A stretch of 64,000 nucleotides of DNA. It comes from Coneutiohabitans sp964457925. Its GTDB lineage: Bacteria > Zhuqueibacterota > Zhuqueibacteria > Zhuqueibacterales > Zhuqueibacteraceae. The translations under genes and the position numbers were made by a program. The stretch covers positions 1 through 64,000 of the forward strand of contig CAYWGH010000029.1 in the NCBI GenBank assembly GCA_964457925.1, written 5' to 3'. This document shows positions 16,351 to 25,140 of this stretch, in pieces. Position 1 is the first letter of the stretch. Every line of letters begins with the position of its first letter. The notes below the pieces were generated by a model. The model was not told the DNA's origin and made no database searches. It worked only from the letters and a program-made list of their open reading frames with translations.

Positions 16351-17589
16351 TTAAATATTATTTGAATGCTCACGCCAATCCGGAGAAATCAATCCGGCGC
16401 GCAGAGCATGCGCGAGCGTCGTTTGCGCCCGCTTGACGATCGGCATGTCGATCATTTTCGCGCCCAGCGCAATCACGCCAACGCCTTTTTGCTGCGCTTG
16501 TTCAAAGGCGAATACAATTTGTTTGGCTTGCTTGATTTCCTCGTCGCCCGGGGCAAACGCTTCGTGAATAATTTTGATTTGACGAGGATGAATACAACCC
16601 ATGCCGGCAAAACCGAGGGCTTTGGCAGCCAACACATTTTGCCGCAATCCTTCGGTGTTATCTACCTCAGCGTAGACGCTGGCAAGCGCATGAATGCCGG
16701 CGGCTCTGGCAGCATTCACCAGCATGCTCTTGGCAAAAAAACTTTCGGTTTCATCGGGTGTGCGCCGTACACCGAGATCAGCCGTGTAATCCTCCAGTCC
16801 GATAGCGAGCGCGCAAACCCGGTCGCTGGCTGAGGCTATTTCAAAAGCTTTGATCACGCCCAGGGCGCTTTCGATGATGGGAATGAGAAAAATCTCCTGC
16901 GCAAGTTGATGCTCGCGCCGCAGCCTCTCGAGATCATGCGCGATCGCAAGAACGGTTTGCGCTGATTCACATTTGGGCGCGAGAATCACCTGCACGCCGT
17001 GCGGCACAACCGCGAGCAAATCTTTGCGGCCCAACTCGCCGGGATTGATTCTCACCATGATTTCAGCCTCCCGAAAATCAATGTGACGCAAGGCCTGCTT
17101 GACGAGATTGCGCGCCGCATCTTTTTCTTCCGGCGCAACGCTGTCTTCAAGATCGAGAATCACTGCATCCGGCTGGTGCAGGCCCGCGTTGATAAAAAAT
17201 TTCGGCTCATTCCCCGGCAAATACAAGCGCGAACGCCGCATGCGATCTTTTACCGTGGGATGGCGCCGAACAGCTGGCGCGACGGGATGATATTCAAACG
17301 TTTCGTCGCCGAGCAAGCGCTGCACGGCGGTCTCAATGCGCGCATGCAGGGTGAAGGGCAATGCGCCGCTATCGTCGATAAAAATGTCAGCGTGCGCAAT
17401 GCCGGCATGATTCACTATTTGCGCGGCCAATTCCCGTATGGCTTCCCCGTACATCGCCGCGACTTTGCTGCGAAGATTTACATTGAGGCCTCCGGCTTGC
17501 TGGAGCTTGATTTCAACAGAGCAGTCCGAACGCACGCCCTCGCCGCATTTGCCGGCGTGCGCGCGGTTATGTTGGGGCGGCATGTTCAT
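16351..17589 (-). CDS. Citrate lyase gamma-beta fusion (CitD-CitE)
   Basis: The 412-residue protein joins two citrate lyase subunits that are usually separate. Residues 8-93 match CitD, the acyl carrier: Ser21 in VRSDCSV is at the place of the serine that carries the phosphoribosyl-dephospho-CoA arm, and DDSGALPFTLHARIETA is the conserved CitD end. From about residue 115 (MRRSRLYLPGNEPKFF) it is CitE, the citryl-ACP lyase, with DAVILDLEDSVAPEEK, RINP and IGLEDYTADLGV as metal and substrate motifs. The ATG at 17589 overlaps the TGA of the preceding glycohydrolase gene (ATGA), which supports this start over the longer frame from 17688. Beta subunits alone are about 290-300 residues. Confidence 0.85.
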   Translation of the reverse strand: MNMPPQHNRAHAGKCGEGVRSDCSVEIKLQQAGGLNVNLRSKVAAMYGEAIRELAAQIVNHAGIAHADIFIDDSGALPFTLHARIETAVQRLLGDETFEYHPVAPAVRRHPTVKDRMRRSRLYLPGNEPKFFINAGLHQPDAVILDLEDSVAPEEKDAARNLVKQALRHIDFREAEIMVRINPGELGRKDLLAVVPHGVQVILAPKCESAQTVLAIAHDLERLRREHQLAQEIFLIPIIESALGVIKAFEIASASDRVCALAIGLEDYTADLGVRRTPDETESFFAKSMLVNAARAAGIHALASVYAEVDNTEGLRQNVLAAKALGFAGMGCIHPRQIKIIHEAFAPGDEEIKQAKQIVFAFEQAQQKGVGVIALGAKMIDMPIVKRAQTTLAHALRAGLISPDWREHSNNI

Positions 17590-18551
17590 TTGATCAACGC
17601 GGCCAATTGCTGTGCGATATTTTCCAAATCCATTCCCCGTGTGAAAGGCAGGCAGGTGCCGGCCGCATAACGCACTTTTTCGATCCACGGCTTTGGGATC
17701 ATGCTGGCGCCGTGCTTCGCGCCGCTTAATGCACCGGCGATTGCAGCAATGGTATCGGCATCGCGGCCAAAATTACTGCCCCAAATGATACACTTTTTAA
17801 AATCGCCCTGCATCATCTTGAAAACCGCAAAGGCTGAAGTCACAGCCTCGGGAACGACAGCTTTGTACTCGCTCCACACGGCCTCATGCAGCGGCATCCA
17901 GGCGTCCTCCCACGAGGCGCTCGCGCTAATGATTTGCAACGCTTGCTTCATGGCAAACGACAACCACGAGTCCTGCGGAATCGTCTGCAATGCCGTGGCG
18001 AGGATGTCGTCAACCGGTTTGTCAATCATTGCCGCAGCGACCCCGGCGGCTACTGCTTGCGCGCCCCATATGCCTTCACGCCAATGGCTGATGCTGGCAT
18101 CAATCTCCGCAAAGTGCGCGGCGCGCATGGGGTCGCCGGCGCACACGATGCCGATGGGCGCGACGCGCATCGCCGCGCCGTCACTCATGTGATAGGAATT
18201 GTATTGTCCCGAAAGCGGGGGCAAAATGCCGCGCCGAATATTCACGGCAGCTTCGCGTTCGCTAGCCCCGCCGCGATTCATGACTTCCAGAGAGATAACG
18301 TGCTTGCGCCAAGCCGCCAGCACATGATCCGAGGTCAATTCTCCTTTGCTTTGCAATAACGTGTCGGCCGTGAGCAATGCAAATTCCGTATCATCGGTGC
18401 CGGGCGCCGGCACGCCGGAGCGAAAATCCGTCGTGATGCCATAAAGAAAATGGTTGTCCGGTGTGCGCGCCGCATCGCCAAAGGAATCGCCGATGGCCAG
18501 GCCGATCAGGCAGCCCAGGGCGCGATCATGGAGTGTTTTTTGATCAAGCAT
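17586..18551 (-). CDS. ADP-ribosylglycohydrolase family protein (first of four)
   Basis: The 321-residue protein has the DraG/ADP-ribosylglycohydrolase fold signature: GLAIGDSFGD (16-25), GTDDTEFALL with the first metal-binding Asp pair, SDGAAMRVAPIG and GRDADTIAAIAGALSGA with the second pair. Members remove ADP-ribose or related ribosyl groups from proteins or small molecules using two Mg2+ ions. All metal ligands appear present, so it should be active. It is cytosolic. It is the last of four paralogues on this strand and is coupled to citDE by ATGA. The setting, with a sugar importer and a ribokinase-like gene upstream, points to breakdown of a ribosylated substrate rather than nitrogenase control. 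Confidence 0.88.
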   Translation of the reverse strand: MLDQKTLHDRALGCLIGLAIGDSFGDAARTPDNHFLYGITTDFRSGVPAPGTDDTEFALLTADTLLQSKGELTSDHVLAAWRKHVISLEVMNRGGASEREAAVNIRRGILPPLSGQYNSYHMSDGAAMRVAPIGIVCAGDPMRAAHFAEIDASISHWREGIWGAQAVAAGVAAAMIDKPVDDILATALQTIPQDSWLSFAMKQALQIISASASWEDAWMPLHEAVWSEYKAVVPEAVTSAFAVFKMMQGDFKKCIIWGSNFGRDADTIAAIAGALSGAKHGASMIPKPWIEKVRYAAGTCLPFTRGMDLENIAQQLAALIK

Positions 18552-18638
18552 GAGAAAGGTGAACGAGAAATGATGAACATGGTTTCGGATTCGAGTGTCG
18601 TCTCATGTACATGCCAAACATCTCAGCAAGAAAAACTC

Positions 18639-19967
18639 TCACGCAACGGCTTGCCGCACGGTGCGCCGCGCCAAATCATCGAAAGCGGCGTTGTCAAAAC
18701 CTTTCAAGCTGCTGCGGATGCGATTGTGCAAGGGCGCAATCCATTTTTCCGGCAACTGTTGGGCGCCGCACATTGTTCCGAGAATGGAACCAACGGTTGC
18801 GCCGTTGCTGTCCGTATCCCACCCTCCCATGACAACATAACAGATGGCGCGTTCGTAGTCGCCTTGACTGTACAATAACGCCGCAGCCACCAATGCAGCA
18901 TTGTTAATGGTGTGCACCCAATGATAATGCCCGAATTTTTCATAAAGCCGGTCCACGGCGTTTTCCCATTTTTTTTCTGTATCGTAAAGCGCCAGCACAA
19001 AGTGAATTGCCTCTGCCAGACGCGACTCTTTTGGAATCTGCTGCAAGCCCTGCGCAATGATTTGGCGAGGTTCTGAAACCACAAACGCAGCGGAAATGGC
19101 AGCAGCAAAAAACATTTCCCCGTAGATACCGTTGCCGGTGTGACTCAAACGCGCATCGCGCCATGCCTTCTCTGCCGCCGCCTGCGGATTGCCCGGCGAA
19201 ATCCATCCCCATAAATCGGCGCGAATTTGCGCGCCGATCCATTCGCGATAGGGATTACGGCGGGTTGCCGTTTGCGGCGGCCGCCATCCTTGCAACAAAT
19301 TGAAATAGGCCACGCGTTCCGCCGTAAATGTTGACAACACCGGCAGCATGCTCAACCAGCATTCGGCAATATGCGCTGTGACAAAATTCAATCCGCAGGT
19401 TTCGAGAACGCGCAGATTGAGCATGGGATAATTCATATCATCATCCTCGGGCATGCACACGAGATTTTCCCGCAAACTCTCACGTCCGGAATGGCGGTTC
19501 CACGGAAATTTTTGCAGCAATTCCTGCGGCATGCCGGCCGCAGTGATATAATCTGAAAGCGGCCAAGAGTGATTCGATTCCAATAATTGACGAATAACAG
19601 CGCGCGGATGTTTTTCCACCGGCTTGCCCAACGCGCAGCCCGCGGCGCGGCCCAACCATCCGCCTAAAATGCGATCGTACAAATCTATTTCACTGCGCGC
19701 AGCCTCCGGCAAGGGCGTGAGTTGCACGGGGCGCAATGCCGCAATCTCCGCGATTTCTGAAGGTTCATTTCGCGGCGGTTTTGTGCCCATGCCATCAATT
19801 TCGTACAACAGGGCAAGCGCGTGATCCCGCAACTCATTTTCATCCAAAGCAGCACGTTGAAAATCATTCCACCGTTGCTGCAAGCGCGCAACCTCACCGC
19901 CTTGCTCACGCTGTTGCCGCAATTCATGCTGAACCAACTCAAGCGGATCAATCCAGGAGATCTTCAC
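18639..19967 (-). CDS. ADP-ribosylglycohydrolase family protein, long divergent form
   Basis: The 442-residue product is longer than its neighbours because of an N-terminal region of about 95 residues (helical, Gln/Glu-rich) before the catalytic fold. Motifs are GGWLGRAAGCALGKPVE, CMPEDDDMNYPML in the place of the DDT motif, and GGWDTDSNGATVGSILG for the second metal site, so it is likely active but in a different subfamily. The start is GTG at 19967: it forms a GTGA overlap with the preceding gene and has GGAGG about five to eight bases upstream, while the upstream extension lies in the other gene. Substrate is unknown. The presence of a second subfamily next to the others suggests a multi-step or multi-substrate pathway. 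Confidence 0.85.
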   Translation of the reverse strand: MKISWIDPLELVQHELRQQREQGGEVARLQQRWNDFQRAALDENELRDHALALLYEIDGMGTKPPRNEPSEIAEIAALRPVQLTPLPEAARSEIDLYDRILGGWLGRAAGCALGKPVEKHPRAVIRQLLESNHSWPLSDYITAAGMPQELLQKFPWNRHSGRESLRENLVCMPEDDDMNYPMLNLRVLETCGLNFVTAHIAECWLSMLPVLSTFTAERVAYFNLLQGWRPPQTATRRNPYREWIGAQIRADLWGWISPGNPQAAAEKAWRDARLSHTGNGIYGEMFFAAAISAAFVVSEPRQIIAQGLQQIPKESRLAEAIHFVLALYDTEKKWENAVDRLYEKFGHYHWVHTINNAALVAAALLYSQGDYERAICYVVMGGWDTDSNGATVGSILGTMCGAQQLPEKWIAPLHNRIRSSLKGFDNAAFDDLARRTVRQAVA

Positions 19968-21013
19968 CCGACCCTCCTCGCTTGCGCCAAATCGGCAAGT
20001 TGTTCGACCAGGGCAATATAATCGCTGCCGGACAGCGCCGGAATGCACAACCCGCGCAAGCTCTGCAACCGCTCTCGCCAGCGCGCTGAAAGAATATCAT
20101 GACTGGTCATCGCGCCACACAAAGCGCCCACAAATGCCGGCACGGAATCCGCCGTTTTCGCAAAAGTTGTTGCCATCATCATGGCCATTTCAAACTCACC
20201 GCGTGTTTGCTTGACAATGGCCAGGGTTAGTGCAAATGTTTCCGGCGCAACGTTGCCATAGTTATACTCGCGATTGATGATCGCCTCGCTCAATGATGGC
20301 ATGACCGCCAGCGTGGATTGTGAAACATCGCAAAGGGCAAGCGCTTCTTCAACGGTTCGTCGAATCCATGACGCGGGTGGAAGCTGCGCGAGAGCATGGT
20401 TCAACACCGTCTCTGATGCCGCCCCGTTGCACGCCATGCTGATTGCGGCCGCCATGGCTTGCGCCGCCCATAACCCGTCTTCCGCATTTGTGATTTCTGC
20501 GTCACGCGCGGCAAGAGTTGCTGCAACTTGAACTTGCCCGGCGCAAACGACGCCAATGGGCACGGCGCGCGCGACGGCGCTGTCATCAAAATAATGCGGA
20601 TGATAGCGGCCGCTGTGCGGCGGCGGTATTGCTTTTCGCAGATGCGCCAGCGCAGCTTGAATGCTCACACTGGCTTTGATATTTTCGGCGTGCGCCAATT
20701 CCTGCCAGTTTGAAAGCCAGAGATCACCATTGAAATTTCCTTGCAGGTGCAGGAGATTCTTTAGGGTGAATGCCGCCCATTCCGTGTCGTCCGCCGGCGC
20801 CAGCGAAAACGCCTCCGCGGGCCGATTCAAAGAAAACGGCATGGCCACCGGAAGCGTGTTGTTATCTTCGGAGGCGGCATCAATTTCGCGGCGGATGCGC
20901 CTGGTCCAAAATGGCATTGCAACGCTGCGATGAAACATCGCGGGCCAGCTTATCGCATCACCCATTGCCAGGCCAAACATGGCATTGCGCGCGCGCAGAC
21001 GGAGATCATTCAT
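19964..21013 (-). CDS. ADP-ribosylglycohydrolase family protein with degenerate metal site
   Basis: The 349-residue protein starts MNDLRLRARNAMFGLAMGDAISWPA and retains ADDTEWAAF and FDDSAVARAVPIG. Where the second metal-binding motif is expected (GRDADT or GRDTDT in its neighbours), it has AKTADSVPAFVGALCG, so one Asp and the glycine are changed. It may have altered catalysis or act as a partner to an active paralogue. I chose ATG at 21013, because the family begins there and it overlaps the preceding gene by eight bases; the 67 codons upstream are a shadow of that gene. It is coupled to the next gene by GTGA. Confidence 0.82.
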   Translation of the reverse strand: MNDLRLRARNAMFGLAMGDAISWPAMFHRSVAMPFWTRRIRREIDAASEDNNTLPVAMPFSLNRPAEAFSLAPADDTEWAAFTLKNLLHLQGNFNGDLWLSNWQELAHAENIKASVSIQAALAHLRKAIPPPHSGRYHPHYFDDSAVARAVPIGVVCAGQVQVAATLAARDAEITNAEDGLWAAQAMAAAISMACNGAASETVLNHALAQLPPASWIRRTVEEALALCDVSQSTLAVMPSLSEAIINREYNYGNVAPETFALTLAIVKQTRGEFEMAMMMATTFAKTADSVPAFVGALCGAMTSHDILSARWRERLQSLRGLCIPALSGSDYIALVEQLADLAQARRVG

Positions 21014-22001
21014 AAACCAACTCCCGGTGGGCAGCAAGCGCTGCCAGGGCCTCGGCGGTTGCCAGAACATCCATACCCGCAACGGTTTTGATGCAGGCGC
21101 CGCGCGCTGCTTGAATTCTGTTTGACCAATGCGCGGGCAGGGCAGCATAACCGAGTTTCGCGCCGGTAATGGCGCCGCAAATTGCAGCAACGGTATCCGT
21201 GTCGCGGCCGGCATTCACCGCGCCGATCACCGCCTTTTCAAAGTTGCCGCGGGCTGCAGCAATCACCCCGAATGCCAAACCCACGGCTTCCGGCGCAAGG
21301 TCAGCCCAATGATAATAACGGCACACCAGCGCATCATATAACGCTTGCGGGACTTTCCAGAATTCATGATCGTTCCGCGCGATTGCAATTCCTGTGCGAA
21401 TCGCATAACCACACCATGACTGTTCCGGAACGGTTTGCAGCGCGGCGGCAAAGATTTGATCGTCATCAGCGCCGATCATGGCAAGGGCAACGGCCGCAGC
21501 AACGGCTTTTCCCGCATAAATGCCTTCACCGGCATGGCTCACGACGCCATCAATCTCAGCCAGTTTTGCCGCCAGTTCAGCATCGCCGGCTGCGGCAATG
21601 CCATAAGGCGCGGCGCGCATGGCCAGGCCATCACTCCAACTGTGAAGATGTTGCCCGGATTGCGGCGGCGGCAAACCGCGTTTCAGATTGCCGATGGTTA
21701 GAATCTCACTGAAACCGGCGCCTTTGTATTCGTTTTTTTCCGAGATGATTTCGTCACGCCAGGCTTGCGCCACGAACGTCGAGGTCAGTTCAAAACCATG
21801 GCGCAGCAACAATCGCGCGCTGAATAAGGCATATTCCGTATCATCTGTGCCGGCCGGTTGTTCTGTTAAAAAATCTGTCACACGCCCCCAACGCTGTTGA
21901 ATTTGCGCCGGGCTTTTTCCTTCAGTTGGACTGCCGAGCGCATCGCCGATGGCTAGGCCCATAAACGCGCCGCGCGCATGATCAACGAGATTCTTCACCA
22001 T
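21006..22001 (-). CDS. ADP-ribosylglycohydrolase family protein
   Basis: The 331-residue protein is a canonical family member: GLAIGDALGSPTEGK (15-29), GTDDTEYALFS, WSDGLAMRAAPYG and GRDTDTVAAICGAITGA, with all metal ligands visible. No signal peptide, so it is cytosolic. It is the first of the four paralogues after the ABC importer and its ATG overlaps the end of the binding-protein gene by seven bases, so transport and hydrolysis genes are physically coupled. It is closest in motif to the family member at 17586-18551. The reaction is probably cleavage of an N- or O-ribosidic bond; the natural substrate cannot be read from sequence. Confidence 0.9.
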   Translation of the reverse strand: MVKNLVDHARGAFMGLAIGDALGSPTEGKSPAQIQQRWGRVTDFLTEQPAGTDDTEYALFSARLLLRHGFELTSTFVAQAWRDEIISEKNEYKGAGFSEILTIGNLKRGLPPPQSGQHLHSWSDGLAMRAAPYGIAAAGDAELAAKLAEIDGVVSHAGEGIYAGKAVAAAVALAMIGADDDQIFAAALQTVPEQSWCGYAIRTGIAIARNDHEFWKVPQALYDALVCRYYHWADLAPEAVGLAFGVIAAARGNFEKAVIGAVNAGRDTDTVAAICGAITGAKLGYAALPAHWSNRIQAARGACIKTVAGMDVLATAEALAALAAHRELVYE

Positions 22002-23317
22002 TGTTCGTCCCGCATTTGATAACGTGACAACACAAGGTTGCTTTCCCTCTCGATGCGCTGTGAGGTTTCAGCAAGCGAGAGCCGGCCGGCAAAGAATTCC
22101 TGCAAAACCGGGTTGGCTACCCGGTTCTTCCATTCGACATAGCCCGGAGCGCCGAGCCACGGCCCAACGGTCAAATATTGGGCAGATTGTGTAACAATGT
22201 CCCAGCCGTCATGCGCCGTTTGAAACTGCGGCAGCCGCAGGCACGATTGCCGCGTCGGAATCATCCAATCGCTTTGCGCCAGGCGTGTCATGTTTTGGGT
22301 GCTGAGCATGAACTCGATAAAACGCATGGCTTCGGCTTGATGGCGCGACTTTTTGGGAATGCTCAACGTTTGAGTGCTAATGCCGGTATTTTGCGTCTCG
22401 GCTTTAAGCGGCGGCAGCACGGCCCAGTGAAAATCAGCGGGGGCATTTTCCACAAGCTGTTGCCGCGCCCATGCGCCAATGCCGATAAGCATGGCATATT
22501 TGCCGCTGAAAAATCCGGGAATCATGCCGGCGCCCGATTGCCCGATGCTTGCCAGCGCCGCGCTTTGATCTTCATACAACATGCCGTGAATTTCTTGCAA
22601 AAGTGCTGCCTCCGCGGAACCGACCTGAACCGTGTACTTGCCGTCCTGCTTGCGAAAAAAAGATCCGCCAAAACTGATGGAAAGATTCATTACAATGTTC
22701 GCGGAATTGCGCAAGCCAAAAGCCGCGCCCCACTGATCGGTGATGCCATCGCCGTTTGTATCGCGCGTCAATTGCCGCGCGGCGCGGCGCAAATCTTCCC
22801 ATGTCCACGGTTGCTCGAATGCCGGAGGCGCGATGCCTGCCGCGGCAAACGCCTCCCGGTTATACAAAACGATCAGAGATTCCATCAGAAAAGGCACGCC
22901 GGTGATCTCATGATTCGAACGCGTTACCGAAGCCCAGGCCACCTCGAGAATATCTTCTTTCATCTCTGATGAAATCATGGGCGCGAGGTCGGCCAAATAC
23001 CCTCGCATGGCGAAATCAACGATGATGGAAGATTCATAATGAAAAACGTCCGGAAGATCGCCGGTTTCGAATGCGGTGATCAAATAATCATGAATCGAAC
23101 CCCATGTGCCTTGCACATACTCCACCGGCATTTCCGGATGCGCGGCGTTCCATTCCGCCACCAGATCATCATTCGCCTGCAAAGCTTGCTCCTGCCAGGC
23201 CAAACTCACGAAGCGCAATTTCGGAGAGGCTTTCTCTGGAGCGGGATTCTTAAAATAGTGCCCAAGGGCAAACACAACGGCGAAGAGAGCAAGCGCGATA
23301 AGAAACCTTCGCAACAT
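21995..23317 (-). CDS. ABC importer substrate-binding protein (sugar type, family 1)
   Basis: The 440-residue protein is an extracytoplasmic solute-binding protein of the MalE-like carbohydrate class. It has an N-terminal hydrophobic segment (residues 4-20) acting as a signal or membrane anchor, with no lipobox Cys. Typical features are LPDVFHYESS, GVPFLMESLIVLYNREAFAAAGI, TWEDLRRAARQLT and FFSGKYAMLIGIGAW. It should capture an oligosaccharide or glycoside in the periplasm and deliver it to the two permeases encoded directly upstream in the transcript. TRDTNGDGITDQWG is a common loop in this family. Its 3' end overlaps the first glycohydrolase gene. Confidence 0.88.
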   Translation of the reverse strand: MLRRFLIALALFAVVFALGHYFKNPAPEKASPKLRFVSLAWQEQALQANDDLVAEWNAAHPEMPVEYVQGTWGSIHDYLITAFETGDLPDVFHYESSIIVDFAMRGYLADLAPMISSEMKEDILEVAWASVTRSNHEITGVPFLMESLIVLYNREAFAAAGIAPPAFEQPWTWEDLRRAARQLTRDTNGDGITDQWGAAFGLRNSANIVMNLSISFGGSFFRKQDGKYTVQVGSAEAALLQEIHGMLYEDQSAALASIGQSGAGMIPGFFSGKYAMLIGIGAWARQQLVENAPADFHWAVLPPLKAETQNTGISTQTLSIPKKSRHQAEAMRFIEFMLSTQNMTRLAQSDWMIPTRQSCLRLPQFQTAHDGWDIVTQSAQYLTVGPWLGAPGYVEWKNRVANPVLQEFFAGRLSLAETSQRIERESNLVLSRYQMRDEQW

Positions 23318-23332
23318 AGCGTCGCATGAAAT

Positions 23333-24187
23333 TCAATTTTTAACAGCGCCGGCGAGCAAACCGGCTGTGAACCATTTTTGGATAATGGCGAACAACAACA
23401 ATGACGGCAACGTGGCAACAACGCTGGCCGCAGCCAGCGGGCCGGTACGCGCCTGACCTTCCATGCCGGTATAACGCGCCAGCTCCACCGGCAAGGTGAC
23501 GGCCTCCGGGCTTTTCATTAACACCAACGCGAAAAAAAATTCGTTCCACGCCGAAATAAACGTGAACAGCGTGGCAGCGCCCAGCGCGGGCAGCAGCGTC
23601 GGCAGCAAAATACGGAAGATGATTTGAACGCGCGTGGCGCCGTCAATCGCCGCGGCTTCTTCCAAATCCACCGGGATGCTTTTCAAATAACCGTGCAGCA
23701 TCCACAATACAAACGGCAAGGACCAAACAACGTAGACCAGGGCCAATCCCGGCAGCGAATCCGTCAATCCTAAACTCCGCAGCAAGACATAAAGCGGAAT
23801 CATGATCAAGATGGCTGGAAAAATTTGTGAGGTCAATATCCAGCCCAGAACCGCCCGGTTCAGCGCGGATTGAAAGCGTGCGAGGGCGTAAGCGCCGGGC
23901 AAGGCAATGATGACGCCGAGAAACGTGGAGAGCAAACCAACCATCAGGCTATTACGGATGGCAGCCAACACGTTGCTGCCGCGCAGGATGGTTTGATAAT
24001 GTTCCAGAGAAAAAGAAGCCGGCAACAGCTTGGGCACGCCGGCATAAATTTCCGGCGTGGTTTTAAACGAGGTCGCAAACACCCAAAGCAACGGGAAAAG
24101 CAAAAACGTGATAAAAGCGAGGAGAACGATCTGAACGCTTGCATTTCTAAACAAGGCTTTGGGCTTTAACATGGGTTTGCTGTTCAA
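23333..24187 (-). CDS. ABC importer permease (MalG type)
   Basis: The 284-residue integral membrane protein has about six transmembrane helices and the EAA loop EEAAAIDGATRVQIIFRILLP (positions 183-203), the contact site for the ATPase. It is the inner-membrane partner of the permease encoded by the adjacent upstream gene. The N-terminus (to about residue 15) is basic and cytosolic. It is separated from the binding-protein gene by 15 bases. No gene for the ATPase is present, so a shared MsmK/MalK-type ATPase is presumably used, which is common for this importer class. Confidence 0.9.
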   Translation of the reverse strand: MNSKPMLKPKALFRNASVQIVLLAFITFLLFPLLWVFATSFKTTPEIYAGVPKLLPASFSLEHYQTILRGSNVLAAIRNSLMVGLLSTFLGVIIALPGAYALARFQSALNRAVLGWILTSQIFPAILIMIPLYVLLRSLGLTDSLPGLALVYVVWSLPFVLWMLHGYLKSIPVDLEEAAAIDGATRVQIIFRILLPTLLPALGAATLFTFISAWNEFFFALVLMKSPEAVTLPVELARYTGMEGQARTGPLAAASVVATLPSLLLFAIIQKWFTAGLLAGAVKN

Positions 24188-24192
24188 AAATT

Positions 24193-25140
24193 CTACGCCA
24201 GCCGTTCACGGAATTGAATGCGCAAATAGGCAAAGAGAACCAACGATATCACAATAACCATAACGTTGCCAATGGCGGCGGCATAGCCGACATAACCGTA
24301 ACGAAAGGCCTCTTCGTACGCCGCCAGCATAGGCAGCCGCGTCAAGCCGCCGGGGCCGCCTTGCGTCAACACCCACACCAGGCCAAAGGTGTTGAAGTTC
24401 CACATGAAAGACAACGATACGATCGCGGCCAGCACCGGCGTCAGCGCCGGCAGAGTAATATAAAAAAATTCGCGGATCGTGTTTGCGCCGTCGAGTCGCG
24501 CCGCTTCATACAAATCCGCTGAGATGGACTGCAGGCCGGCGAGCAAAAACACGGCGGCTTTTGGAATTTCGCCCCAGATGCCGGCGATGATCACGGCGGG
24601 AATGGCAAACTCAAAACTCGAGAGCCAGTTGACGGGGCTGGCAACCCAGCCGAGATGCAACAATGCGGCATTCAACCAGCCGGCATCCATGTCATAAATC
24701 TGGCGCCACACGATCCCGCGAATGATGGGCGGCATGGCCCAAGGCGCGAGCATCAAAACGGCATAAACCGAAGTAAAGCGAACTTTCGTATTGAGCAACA
24801 ACGCCAGCGCCAAACCGAGCAGCACCTGCCCGGCCGTTACGGCTAACGTCCACACCAATCCCACGCGGAACGATTGCCAAAAAAATTCATCCTCTGCGAG
24901 TTGAATATAATTTTCGATGCCATTGAAATGAATGGGATCGCCCAGGCGATAATCCGTGAAGCCAAGATAAATGCCGCGCGCGAGCGGGAAAATCGAGAGC
25001 AACAGCACCGGCAGAATGACGGGCAGCAGCAGCTTGAGTTGTTCTTGCTTGTGCGATCTTGTGGAATTCAATTTGATCAAGGAAATTGGCAACAAAACTC
25101 GGGTTACCGGTTTGAAGCAGAGCGTAACGGCAACGTACAC
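24193..25140 (-). CDS. ABC importer permease (MalF type)
   Basis: The 315-residue protein is the second permease: several hydrophobic helices and the EAA motif YEAARLDGANTIREFFYITLP. WVLTQGGPGGLT is the conserved MalF-like periplasmic/loop region. It pairs with the MalG-type permease encoded six bases downstream. The listed start at 25140 overlaps the end of the serine hydrolase gene by 37 bases; a shorter start within the first 30 residues is possible because the basic segment before the first helix could begin later. Cargo specificity resides mainly in the binding protein and is unknown. Confidence 0.88.
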   Translation of the reverse strand: MYVAVTLCFKPVTRVLLPISLIKLNSTRSHKQEQLKLLLPVILPVLLLSIFPLARGIYLGFTDYRLGDPIHFNGIENYIQLAEDEFFWQSFRVGLVWTLAVTAGQVLLGLALALLLNTKVRFTSVYAVLMLAPWAMPPIIRGIVWRQIYDMDAGWLNAALLHLGWVASPVNWLSSFEFAIPAVIIAGIWGEIPKAAVFLLAGLQSISADLYEAARLDGANTIREFFYITLPALTPVLAAIVSLSFMWNFNTFGLVWVLTQGGPGGLTRLPMLAAYEEAFRYGYVGYAAAIGNVMVIVISLVLFAYLRIQFRERLA

